A DNA stretch of 32,434 nucleotides from an uncultured Lachnospira sp. (GCA_947628875.1 CANRBP010000005.1:1-32434), one strand, 5' to 3'. Numbered from the stretch's first letter, positions 1 through 8,581 are shown. Notes: generated by a model not told the origin, from the letters alone. A program made the numbers and translations.

Positions 1-779
1 CACTGGTCAAACGGCGCGTTTAGCGGCGTTGTGCAGTCATCGACACCAGTCATATACTTTATCTTTGTCGGCACGCTGTTGGCTTGCATGCGCTCATCTG
101 TAGGGTCAACCCTTGTGCCGTCAGCCAGTGTTTCAAGCTCTTCGAGTGCAATGGCAGGCGTTTCAGATGCATCTTCATAAATTATTACTTCCGTATCAAG
201 TGCGCAGTTTTCATAAATCCATTTGGCATCTGATGCTGCCATATATATGGAGCCGATATCGGCAGGACTTCCCAGGCGGTTGTATGCCGCAGTTATAAGC
301 CATGATGTATCCTGCGCCTGATAAGGCACGGAATGAAGATATGCCCCATTTCCAAGCCTGGACGCGTAATGGCCGTATACAGACTGTTCCAGGCGCCGCC
401 AGATATACTTTTCTGATACTGACGTTGTTCCTGTCTGCACATCTTTATGCACAGAACAACGGAATACTTTATATGCCTCAGTAAATTCCATATTCTGGCC
501 AAGCTTATAAACAGTCAGGAAATTCTGGCTTTTATTTACCTTAATCTGGTACTGGTGATTTTCTTCTACATAATTTGAACTGGATTCCGGTTCAGTATTC
601 GCGGCAGGTTCCGAGGAAGGCATCTGCCCCTCCTTTAGCGATTCCGTCCGCATGCTTGCAAACACAAAAATAACGGCTGCCAGGAATACAACCAAAATGA
701 TTGCATAAATTGTTGCATTGCCTCCCAGCAGCCACTTTTTAATGTCCACTTTTTTGATTTTCTGATATTTAAAATCCAT
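1..779 (-). CDS. Membrane-anchored L,D-transpeptidase (YkuD)-like protein, C-terminus truncated by window edge
   Basis: Not in the ORF track because it has no stop inside the window. Reverse-complement translation from ATG at 777-779 is open to position 1: MDFKYQKIKKVDIKKWLLGGNATIYAIILVVFLAAVIFVFASMRTES... (one TM segment), then YkuD-like ...NFLTVYKLGQNMEFTEAYKVFRCSV...YLHSVPYQ...YNRLGSPADIGSIYMAASDAKWIYENCALDTEVIIYED. Confidence 0.8.
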   Translation of the reverse strand, partial: MDFKYQKIKKVDIKKWLLGGNATIYAIILVVFLAAVIFVFASMRTESLKEGQMPSSEPAANTEPESSSNYVEENHQYQIKVNKSQNFLTVYKLGQNMEFTEAYKVFRCSVHKDVQTGTTSVSEKYIWRRLEQSVYGHYASRLGNGAYLHSVPYQAQDTSWLITAAYNRLGSPADIGSIYMAASDAKWIYENCALDTEVIIYEDASETPAIALEELETLADGTRVDPTDERMQANSVPTKIKYMTGVDDCTTPLNAPFDQ

Positions 780-797
780 AAAATCAATAATATCCTA

Positions 798-1433
798 TCA
801 TTTATTATTAAAATGTTTTTCCTTTAGTTCAATATATTTCAAAATCAATTCAATAGAACCATCAATTCCAAGTTCTCCGCTGTCCAGACAAAGATCATAG
901 CTCTTGGCTTCGCCCCACTTCTTGCTCGAATAATAGTTGTAATAACTTGCTCTGCGCTTATCAGTTTTCTGGATCAGATCAGCCGCCTTGGAATCGCTTA
1001 ATTCATAGAGGCGTTTAATTCTTTCGATCCTGTTTTCCATGCTGGCCTTTATCCATACGCTGATCGCAAACGGGTTATCCTCAAGCGCATAATCGGCACA
1101 TCTGCCTACTATAATGCATGATTCGCGCTCAGCCAGCTTTTTAATCGTATCAAACTGTGCAAGAAATACCTTGTGGTTAATAGGCATATCTACGTAAGAG
1201 CTTGTGTATCCAAGCGAATAAGTATCCATTACAAGCGAATATAAAAAGCTGTTTGTAGGTTTTTCATCTTGTGAGGCAAATAAATCTTCACAAAGGCCGC
1301 TTTGCTTTGCAGCCAGTTCCAGAAGTTCCTTGTCATAACATTTAATACCAAGACGCTCTGCAAGCTTGCTGCCAATCTCATGTCCCCCGCTTCCGAATTC
1401 CCTGCCGATAGTGATAACTGTCTTGTCGTCCAT
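798..1433 (-). CDS. Cytidylate kinase-like family protein
   Basis: N-terminus MDDKTVITIGREFGSGGHEIGSKLAERLG is a typical P-loop of the cytidylate-kinase-like family. Start taken at internal Met (track ORF extends to 1445). Confidence 0.85.
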   Translation of the reverse strand: MDDKTVITIGREFGSGGHEIGSKLAERLGIKCYDKELLELAAKQSGLCEDLFASQDEKPTNSFLYSLVMDTYSLGYTSSYVDMPINHKVFLAQFDTIKKLAERESCIIVGRCADYALEDNPFAISVWIKASMENRIERIKRLYELSDSKAADLIQKTDKRRASYYNYYSSKKWGEAKSYDLCLDSGELGIDGSIELILKYIELKEKHFNNK

Positions 1434-1600
1434 AATACTCCTCATTTCTGCGCTGCTTATTGCTCATTATTGTAAATTTGTGCCAAGAAGCGCTAAAATT
1501 AACCTTTGGTTTTTATATTATAAATATTATAAAACAAAACCGGATAAAAATCCATTAAATTTTATTTTTAAGTTAATTTAATGCATTATGACGTAAACAT

Positions 1601-2149
1601 TTATTCCTCCTCATAATGGTCAATATGCAGAAGAATATTCATCAAAAAATCTGATATATCTTTTGCCGACGGACTTGCAATAACGCTGTATTCGCGCGGC
1701 GTAACACATGCCATGCGCAGGTCGGTGTAACCTTTGGCAGAAAGCATATAATTTTTTGTCCAGTTAAGCTGTTCGATTGCTTTCTGAACTTCCATCGCCG
1801 GCTTGTTCCGAGTGATAATGATAAATGAAATATATGAATAAAGATGGTGTTTTACGGGATATTTCCCATCGCCGCGCACAAAATGCGGTTCAATCTTCTC
1901 AATAGCAAAATTTTTAAGCTCTTCCAGCTGCTCGCGATTGAGGCTGTCACTGTTAATAAAAAAAAGATGCTCAAAGGTACGAGAATCCCACAGTTTGGAG
2001 GAATCCCCCGTTGATTCATAACGGTTATTCTGATCGTAGCTGTATGCATAAATCACAAACTTTTTGCCGTCAAACCAATAATTGTGGTATATGTCAAATT
2101 TGTCTGAAATACTGTTAAGTATGATGTCGATAAACTCTTTTCTTCTCAT
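1601..2149 (-). CDS. Conserved hypothetical protein, 182 aa
   Basis: Complete ORF packed downstream of the RluA-family gene, same strand, no overlapping better ORF. No family recognised. Confidence 0.7.
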   Translation of the reverse strand: MRRKEFIDIILNSISDKFDIYHNYWFDGKKFVIYAYSYDQNNRYESTGDSSKLWDSRTFEHLFFINSDSLNREQLEELKNFAIEKIEPHFVRGDGKYPVKHHLYSYISFIIITRNKPAMEVQKAIEQLNWTKNYMLSAKGYTDLRMACVTPREYSVIASPSAKDISDFLMNILLHIDHYEEE

Positions 2150-2171
2150 TAACGTAACTCTCCTGTCATTA

Positions 2172-3104
2172 TCACCTGGAGTGCAGGATGCCTAAAATCT
2201 TTTCAAAATAATCCGGCAGCGGCGCTTCAAACTCCATATATTCCCCGGTTCTGGGATGAACAAATCCCAGAATTCTTGCATGCAGCGTCTGTCCGCAAAG
2301 CTTCCAGGGAGACTTTGTCTGGCTGTATACGCTGTCGCCAAGCAGCGGATGCCCGACAGATGCCATATGTACGCGGATCTGGTGCGTCCGTCCTGTTTCC
2401 AGGCTGCATTCCGCATATGCCATATCCCTGAAATTTTCCAGTACATGATAATGTGTTACTGCCTTTCTTCCGTTTCTGTAATTTACAGCCATCTTTTTCC
2501 TGTCCGCCGGATGCCTGCCTATTGGAGCGTCAATAGTACCCTCATTCTGGCTGAAACGGTTGTGGCAGATGCATTGGTATTTTCTTGTAATTGAGTGGAC
2601 GGCTAACTGGCTGGCGACAGCCTGATGCGCAAAATCATTTTTGCAGGCAACCAGTACCCCGGTTGTATCCTTGTCTATCCTATGGACTATGCCGGGCCGC
2701 AAAACGCCATTGATTCCAGAAAGTTTTCCGTTGCAGTGGTACATCAGTGCATTTACAAGCGTGTGGCTGTAATGCCCCGCAGCAGGATGCACGACCATAT
2801 CCTTCGGCTTGTTTATCACGATAATATCATCGTCCTCATACAGAATATCAAGCGGTATATTTTCAGGGACAATTTCCGTCTTTTCCGGTGCCGGTACAAC
2901 CACCTTCAGCTTATCATCATGCGATACCCTGTAGCTGCTTTTTACAGGTTCGTTGTTTACCAGCACACAAGAATCCTTTATCAGTTTTTGCAGAAATGAT
3001 CGCGAATAATTATCAAATTCCTCTGACAGGTATTTGTCTATCCTCTCCCCGTCCTCATTGGCGTCCACAAAAAGATAAAAACACTCCTGCTGGCCGTCCG
3101 TCAT
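2172..3104 (-). CDS. RluA/RluD-family 23S rRNA pseudouridine synthase
   Basis: S4-like N-terminus (ERIDKYLSEEFDNYSRSFLQKLIKDSCVLVNN) and catalytic motif GIVHRIDKDTTGVLVACKND; GRTHQIRVHMASVGHPLLGD. Start placed at MTDGQQE. Confidence 0.93.
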   Translation of the reverse strand: MTDGQQECFYLFVDANEDGERIDKYLSEEFDNYSRSFLQKLIKDSCVLVNNEPVKSSYRVSHDDKLKVVVPAPEKTEIVPENIPLDILYEDDDIIVINKPKDMVVHPAAGHYSHTLVNALMYHCNGKLSGINGVLRPGIVHRIDKDTTGVLVACKNDFAHQAVASQLAVHSITRKYQCICHNRFSQNEGTIDAPIGRHPADRKKMAVNYRNGRKAVTHYHVLENFRDMAYAECSLETGRTHQIRVHMASVGHPLLGDSVYSQTKSPWKLCGQTLHARILGFVHPRTGEYMEFEAPLPDYFEKILGILHSR

Positions 3105-3156
3105 TTTTCCTCCATTCCCGGGCCTGAAATACAAATCACTTTATTCATATTTCGGC

Positions 3157-3678
3157 CTAGAGCTTCATAAAATCATAATCATCTTCACTGTACACAAACA
3201 GCATCAAAAACCCAAGCATTATAAAACCGACTGTAATGTAGGCATCTGCAATATTAAATACAGGGAAATTTATCAGCTTAAAATAAATAAAATCACGCAC
3301 ATAACCCAGTGCAATGCGGTCTATAAAATTTCCAACCGCCCCTGCCCCAAGAAATGTGACCGCAGCCAGCAGCCATGCATACTTTCTGTTAAACGGCATC
3401 CTCGCCGCTGCCCAAAACAGAGCCGCAATAACAGCAGCCGAAACCAGCATAAAAAATATGCGTGATCCCGGAAACATGCCAAATGCAATACCTGTGTTTT
3501 CCAGGTATTCCAGCTGCAAAACATTTTTAATCAAAATAAAAGGCATCTTGCCTTTCAGTGCGCCGGCAGCCGCCTGCTTCGTCAGCAGGTCAAAAGCTGT
3601 CAGCATGGATAAGCATGCCAGAAAGACAAGCAGTGAGCGGAAACGTATAAACAAATCTTTACAAACATTTTTAAACAT
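3157..3678 (-). CDS. lspA: Signal peptidase II (lipoprotein signal peptidase)
   Basis: FDLLTKQAA, ENTGIAFGMF, GAVGNFIDRIALGYVRDFIYF...FNIADAYITVG with both catalytic Asp. Start MFKNV at 3676-3678, one nt after the aroB stop (3680-3682). Confidence 0.93.
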   Translation of the reverse strand: MFKNVCKDLFIRFRSLLVFLACLSMLTAFDLLTKQAAAGALKGKMPFILIKNVLQLEYLENTGIAFGMFPGSRIFFMLVSAAVIAALFWAAARMPFNRKYAWLLAAVTFLGAGAVGNFIDRIALGYVRDFIYFKLINFPVFNIADAYITVGFIMLGFLMLFVYSEDDYDFMKL

Positions 3679-3679
3679 A

Positions 3680-4777
3680 TTACAGAGGCTCCTGTATGAC
3701 CGCCGATAACGCGCGCCGCATTGTGCCATCGTCCACGGTCATGTCTATATATGCATTGCCGATGCCGTCAAGCAGGATAAACTTGACTTTTCCGGCATCC
3801 ATTTTCTTATCGTTCTTGGATACTGCAATTACTTCGTCCGCGTCCAGTCCTGATACCGTCAGCGGGAAGCCGTAAGCACTGAACATATCCATCGCATCAC
3901 TGAAATCTTCCTGCGTAACCAATCCGCGTTCACGGCAGACTGCAAGAGCTGCGACCATGCCAAGCACAACACATTCTCCATGATATAGCGAAAAACCGGT
4001 CAGCTTTTCAATCGAATGACCAAGCGTATGGCCAAAATTCAGAAGCGCACGATCACCCTTCTCTGTCGGATCAAATTCTACAACCTTCCGCTTTATATCG
4101 CAGCTGGCTGCAATCATCTCTTCAAGAACCTTAGGGTCATGCATTCGTATGCCTTCCGTATTCTCTGAAAGCCAGCTGTAATAATTCCTGTCCTTTATCA
4201 AGCCATGTTTAATTATCTCACCAAATCCGGAATTAAACAGCCTTGGACTCAGCGTGCTCAGCGTGGAAATATTCATATAAACAAGCTTAGGCTGGTGGAA
4301 CGCGCCGACCATATTTTTATACGCCCTGAAATCAACTCCCGTTTTGCCGCCTATGCTGGAATCAACCTGAGCCAGAAGTGATGTTGGCACTTGAATAAAC
4401 TGGATTCCGCGCAGGTAGCTGGCCGCCGTAAAGCCTACAAGATCGCCGACAACGCCGCCGCCGAGAGCAACCAGCATGTCCTTGCGGTCAAACCTGTTTT
4501 GAATTAAAAATTCATATACATCTTGGACTATATCAAGGTTTTTGTTAGCCTCGCCAGCCTGGAAAGTATATACATGCACGGCGTTGCCTGTTTTTTCAAG
4601 CTCATTTTTGACATCTTGCGCATAAAGCGGGCCGACATTACTGTCTGACACTACTGCCAGCTTACGGCCTGTGATGCCGAGAGACTTAACGCATTCTGCA
4701 AGCCGCGAAAAATCATGCTCAATCTCAATGTTATAAATAGGTATATCATGGTCATGTACAGTAATCGTTTTTGACAT
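3680..4777 (-). CDS. aroB: 3-dehydroquinate synthase
   Basis: GGGVVGDLVGFTAASYLRGI, GGKTGVDFRAYKNMVGAFHQP, FGEIIKHGLI, NFGHTLGHSIE, HGECVVLGM. Start set at MSKTITVHD; the track ORF extension crosses the upstream repeats. Confidence 0.95.
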   Translation of the reverse strand: MSKTITVHDHDIPIYNIEIEHDFSRLAECVKSLGITGRKLAVVSDSNVGPLYAQDVKNELEKTGNAVHVYTFQAGEANKNLDIVQDVYEFLIQNRFDRKDMLVALGGGVVGDLVGFTAASYLRGIQFIQVPTSLLAQVDSSIGGKTGVDFRAYKNMVGAFHQPKLVYMNISTLSTLSPRLFNSGFGEIIKHGLIKDRNYYSWLSENTEGIRMHDPKVLEEMIAASCDIKRKVVEFDPTEKGDRALLNFGHTLGHSIEKLTGFSLYHGECVVLGMVAALAVCRERGLVTQEDFSDAMDMFSAYGFPLTVSGLDADEVIAVSKNDKKMDAGKVKFILLDGIGNAYIDMTVDDGTMRRALSAVIQEPL

Positions 4778-4792
4778 TTTTGCCTCAATTCT

Positions 4793-4839
4793 GTGCTTAT
4801 GGCACATATGTGCTTTAGGCACGTTTGTGCTTTTGGCAC
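4793..4839. repeat. Three 13-bp palindromic units GTGC-N5-GCAC at exact 17-bp period, directly upstream of aroB
   Basis: gtgcttatggcac (4793-4805), gtgctttaggcac (4810-4822), gtgcttttggcac (4827-4839). Confidence 0.9.
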
Positions 4840-4854
4840 GTTTTTCTAAAAGGA

Positions 4855-4899
4855 GGCTGCCGCATTAAGATACATAAGATGTTATTTAATGCAGCAGCC
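4855..4899 (-). terminator. Hairpin between sepF and aroB (terminator or attenuator)
   Basis: Arms ggctgccgcattaa (4855-4868) and ttaatgcagcagcc (4886-4899). The single mismatch becomes a G-U wobble in the minus-strand transcript, giving a 14-bp stem; followed by CCUUUU. Confidence 0.6.
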
Positions 4900-4912
4900 C
4901 CGCCATTATCGG

Positions 4913-5464
4913 TTAGAATTTAGGTTCATTCTTATTGAAGGTAGACAGGTCAATGCCGCCTGCAACCAGTTCCGGTATATCGCCTGAAATATCTACATTC
5001 GGCGGCGTAACGAGGAATATGAAATTGGTGATCCTTTGCAGATTTCCGCGCATCGCGTAACATGAACCTGCTGAATAATCGACTATGCGCTGAGCAGTTT
5101 CAACATGGATACCCTCAAGGTTCAAAATTACAGCCTTGCCGCTCAAAAGCGTATCGGTGATCTCACTGGCATCTTCCATAGTCTCAGGACGGATAACAAC
5201 TACCTCTAACCCTCTTGTTCCTCCTGCCTTGATTGGAACGACTTTGCGTCCGGCTGCCTTAGGTTTGTCCGCCGGACGGCTGTCAAGATCATCTTCCTCA
5301 TCATCTTTGTACTTCCTGCTTCCGAAAAACAGATTTTTCCGCGCAGAGCCTTTTTCCTCATCATTCAAGCTGTAGTCTTCATCTTCGTAATCATCATCAT
5401 AGTCGTCATCATAATCATCATGCTGAAGCCGGAAAACATTAATCACACTATCAAAAATACCCAT
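4913..5464 (-). CDS. sepF: Cell division protein SepF
   Basis: Acidic linker then VVVIRPETMEDASEITDTLLSGKAVILNLEGIHVETAQRIVDYSAGSCYAMRGNLQRITNFIFLVTPPNVDI, classical SepF/YlmF core. Confidence 0.95.
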   Translation of the reverse strand: MGIFDSVINVFRLQHDDYDDDYDDDYEDEDYSLNDEEKGSARKNLFFGSRKYKDDEEDDLDSRPADKPKAAGRKVVPIKAGGTRGLEVVVIRPETMEDASEITDTLLSGKAVILNLEGIHVETAQRIVDYSAGSCYAMRGNLQRITNFIFLVTPPNVDISGDIPELVAGGIDLSTFNKNEPKF

Positions 5465-5484
5465 ATCATAACACTCCTAATCTA

Positions 5485-6174
5485 TTAATTATAGCTGCGC
5501 GCACCAAAAATTGCAGTTCCTACACGCACCAGTGTCGCACCCTCCTCGACAGCGATCGCATAATCATTTGTCATACCCATAGACAGGGCATCCATAAAGA
5601 CATTATCAATGTTTTTTTCATTGATGTCAACAGATAATTGCCTTAATTGGCGAAAATATTTTCTGTTTTCCTCCGCATTTTCCACATAAGGAGCGCTTGT
5701 CATAAGTCCTTTTATGCAGATATTCGGAAATGCAGCAATTTCACGGACTGCCTGTTCGACCTCCTGAAGCGCAAATCCAAATTTGCTCTCCTCCATTGCG
5801 GCATTGACCTCAAGCAGGATATTGGCTGTAATGCATTGCTTAACCGCTTCCTTGCTTATTTCGGCGGCAAGCCTTACAGAATCCACAGAATGGATAAGCT
5901 CCGCCCTGCCAACGACATATTTTACCTTGTTGCGCTGCAGATGTCCTATCATATGCCAGTGTATGTCATCTGGCAGCCGGCTGGTTTTGTCCACCAGTTC
6001 CTGCACGTAATTTTCGCCAAATTCACGCATTCCGGCCGCATAGGCCTCCTCGATCATGCCGACAGGTTTAGTTTTGCTGACGGCAACCAGCGTGACGCCT
6101 GACGGGTCGCGCCCGGCACGTTTGCAGGCGGCGGCAATCTCCTCCTGCACTTTTTGTATCTGTTCTGCCAACAT
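5485..6174 (-). CDS. YggS-family PLP-binding protein
   Basis: VTLVAVSKTKPVGMIEEAYAAGMREFGENYVQEL...WHMIGHLQRNKVKYV...LSMGMTNDYAIAVEEGATLVRVGTAIFG. Confidence 0.95.
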   Translation of the reverse strand: MLAEQIQKVQEEIAAACKRAGRDPSGVTLVAVSKTKPVGMIEEAYAAGMREFGENYVQELVDKTSRLPDDIHWHMIGHLQRNKVKYVVGRAELIHSVDSVRLAAEISKEAVKQCITANILLEVNAAMEESKFGFALQEVEQAVREIAAFPNICIKGLMTSAPYVENAEENRKYFRQLRQLSVDINEKNIDNVFMDALSMGMTNDYAIAVEEGATLVRVGTAIFGARSYN

Positions 6175-6189
6175 ATTGCATGCACCTCG

Positions 6190-7680
6190 CTAATAAATCA
6201 TTTTATTTGCCGTGTACTTTTCCGCATCCAGTACGATCCGGTCATAAATGGAAATGCCATGAGACACTCCTTTTCGGGAAATACAGTATTCATTGTTCTG
6301 ATCAATTATGTCAACAAGCTTAAATACAGTATATCCGGTATTTATGCAGTAAACGCCTTTCAGATTCTCTGTAGCGCCAATAATAAAACGGTCTGACGAA
6401 TCAGGCTTGATAATATTTGTGCCTGCGGTAAAACCTTCCTGGCTGACATACAGCATTGTATCCGTAGCCTTGTAAATGTCAGCCTCAACAAAGACAGCCT
6501 GAACCTCACCGTCCGCATACTGTTCGCAGATAAAACCGTAGGCGTTGCTGTTGCCGCCCTTAGTAATATACTCCGCCGGTATCGTATAAAACGGCATCTG
6601 CGTAATGGCAGAAAGAGGTATTTTCAATCCTGTCCTGCTGGCAGTAATAATCTCAACGTCCAGAAAACGCTCCTGTGCATAGCGTACCATATATTTGTCC
6701 AAACTGAGCCTGCCATAATAATAATCATCTTTATGGATAACCGAAAACGCAGCTGTTGTCGTCAGATTATCTTTTTTTATCCTGATGGTCAGAGATGTCC
6801 TGTTGGTAAGGTCATAAGCATCAATATCTTCCTGAGTCAGCGGGATAATGATATCCCAGTTTTCGCTTTCTATCATTTTGTATGCCGGATTGCCGGTAAC
6901 GACCAGGTCATTTGATTTTAATGTCTGCTTGCTGTAGCCTGAACTGTCAAAATCATCATGCGTTATCGTATCAGCCGTCTTGTCCTCATAGCCGTCAAGG
7001 TAGTACATTACAATGCCGGCTCCTTCTGTCTTGACTGTCTGGAACAGCGCTTCGCTTCCAGTGCTGGCGACAATAGATTCAATATTATCCATGATGCTCT
7101 CATTCATTGCCTCAAGGACGGCCGTATTGATATCAGCCTTTAAATCATAAATTTTTGAAAAATTATTTCCGTCATAGCCTGTTCTGAAATTGTTCAGCAG
7201 CGACTTTATTGATGACAGCCTCTGCGGCGAAAGCGAATTTTCACCGGACTGCGTATACTGGGAAAGTATTTCAGACACGCGGCCTGATTCATCAACCGTG
7301 TAGATCGTGTCCCCTTTTTTCACGCGCCCGCTCTCGCGCTGGTAATAATTGATATTTCCGGAATAATCGGACGCATATACATGTTCGCTGCGCAGCGCAA
7401 GTCCTGTATATACGGTGTCAGCCGTAAGCGAACCCGTATCTACCTCATATGTCTTTACATCCGCTTTAGTTATATACATTGTTATAAAGCATATTACATA
7501 AAATAAAACAAGCAAAAAAATAAATGCAGCCGCTTTTGGACGTTGCCTGTATTTAACAATTTTTCTGTGATTTTTAGAATAATTGCCTGATTTTTTATGA
7601 ACATTTTCATGACGTCCATGTGCTGCCTGCCGTCCGGCATTGGAGCGTGAGCGCCGCCTGTAATTTGTATTTCCCATCAT
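6190..7680 (-). CDS. HlyD-family-like membrane-fusion/adaptor protein with basic N-terminal cytoplasmic tail
   Basis: Highly basic N-terminus, one TM (AAAFIFLLVLFYVICFITMYI), then a barrel/lipoyl-like region (YTGLALRSEHVYASDYSGNINYYQRESGRVKKGDTIYTVDESG). Located upstream of yggS-sepF. Confidence 0.7.
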   Translation of the reverse strand: MMGNTNYRRRSRSNAGRQAAHGRHENVHKKSGNYSKNHRKIVKYRQRPKAAAFIFLLVLFYVICFITMYITKADVKTYEVDTGSLTADTVYTGLALRSEHVYASDYSGNINYYQRESGRVKKGDTIYTVDESGRVSEILSQYTQSGENSLSPQRLSSIKSLLNNFRTGYDGNNFSKIYDLKADINTAVLEAMNESIMDNIESIVASTGSEALFQTVKTEGAGIVMYYLDGYEDKTADTITHDDFDSSGYSKQTLKSNDLVVTGNPAYKMIESENWDIIIPLTQEDIDAYDLTNRTSLTIRIKKDNLTTTAAFSVIHKDDYYYGRLSLDKYMVRYAQERFLDVEIITASRTGLKIPLSAITQMPFYTIPAEYITKGGNSNAYGFICEQYADGEVQAVFVEADIYKATDTMLYVSQEGFTAGTNIIKPDSSDRFIIGATENLKGVYCINTGYTVFKLVDIIDQNNEYCISRKGVSHGISIYDRIVLDAEKYTANKMIY

Positions 7681-7843
7681 TTAGGCTCCGTTGTCAAAAA
7701 TCAATTACCATTTTAAAATTAAAACAGCAGCGCATATTCTGTCGAAGCGGCCGCGTTTAACATTAATTTCCATTATAATTTAACAGCTTTCAGCCACAAT
7801 AATACAAGTAACAACAACAAGATTAATCTTAGGAGGTATCATC

Positions 7844-8062
7844 ATGAACTCAAAAGGCTTTGATTATACAGCTCTTACAATTGTGATCATAGGTGCCATA
7901 AACTGGGGATTGATCGGCTTTTTTAACTTCAACCTGGTTTCATTTATATTTGGCCAGGCTACATGGATAAGCCGGATCATCTATGCAGTTGTCGGACTCT
8001 GCGGTCTGTACCTTGTCAGCGCATACGGCAGGATCACAGATATGAGCCAGCAGTCATTATAA
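7844..8062 (+). CDS. DUF378-type small membrane protein, 72 aa
   Basis: Strong RBS aggaggt upstream of ATG; two hydrophobic segments; ALTIVIIGAINWGLIGFFNFNLVSFIFG typical of DUF378. Confidence 0.85.
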   Translation: MNSKGFDYTALTIVIIGAINWGLIGFFNFNLVSFIFGQATWISRIIYAVVGLCGLYLVSAYGRITDMSQQSL

Positions 8063-8109
8063 AGGAAAAATATAATAAAACTTAACAGTCAAAGCTAAGT
8101 GTGAGGCAC

Positions 8110-8156
8110 AGTACTTCCCGGCAGGACGGCCTATGCCGCAAGCGGCCGGAAGTACT
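8110..8156. terminator. Inverted repeat between convergent genes, putative bidirectional terminator
   Basis: AGTACTTCCcGGC (8110-8122) pairs with GCCGGAAGTACT (8145-8156) with one bulged base; lies between a plus gene ending at 8062 and a minus gene ending at 8166. No strong U tract. Confidence 0.5.
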
Positions 8157-8165
8157 TCCCGCACT

Positions 8166-8561
8166 TTACTGATAAATTTCTCTCCATTCCATATCTCCGC
8201 GCTCAAGCGACTTTATCAGAAGTTCAGCTGTTGCGACATTGGTCGCAAGAGGTATGTTGTACATATCACAAAGCTTGCATACCTGGTCAGGGTTTGGATC
8301 ATGATCAAGCATGTTAACAGCTTCACGCAGAAAAATAACAAGATCTATCTGATTATGCTCTATCTGCACGCATAGCTGCTCAGTACCGCCAAGATGCCCG
8401 GCGAGGAATTTGTGAATGGACAGATTAGTCACCTCCTCAACCAGACGCCCGGTCGTCTCAGTCGCAAAAAGCTGGTTCTTATTCAAGATTCCCCTGTAAG
8501 CAATGCAAAAATTCTGCATCAGCTTTTTTTTGGCGTCATGCGCAATCAAACCAATATTCAT
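8166..8561 (-). CDS. Methylglyoxal synthase-like protein (catalytic aspartates substituted)
   Basis: IGLIAHDAKKKLM, LFATETTGRL, FLAGHLGGTEQ, HDPNPDQ, CDMYNIPLATNVATAELLIKSLERGDMEWREIY: MGS fold along its full length. Confidence 0.85.
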   Translation of the reverse strand: MNIGLIAHDAKKKLMQNFCIAYRGILNKNQLFATETTGRLVEEVTNLSIHKFLAGHLGGTEQLCVQIEHNQIDLVIFLREAVNMLDHDPNPDQVCKLCDMYNIPLATNVATAELLIKSLERGDMEWREIYQ

Positions 8562-8581
8562 AAAAATTCCTCCCCCTTCTT

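Noticed and set aside
7748-7755. NotI site gcggccgc as a possible cloning scar
   Set aside because: Single natural 8-mer; flanking sequence looks native with no vector features.
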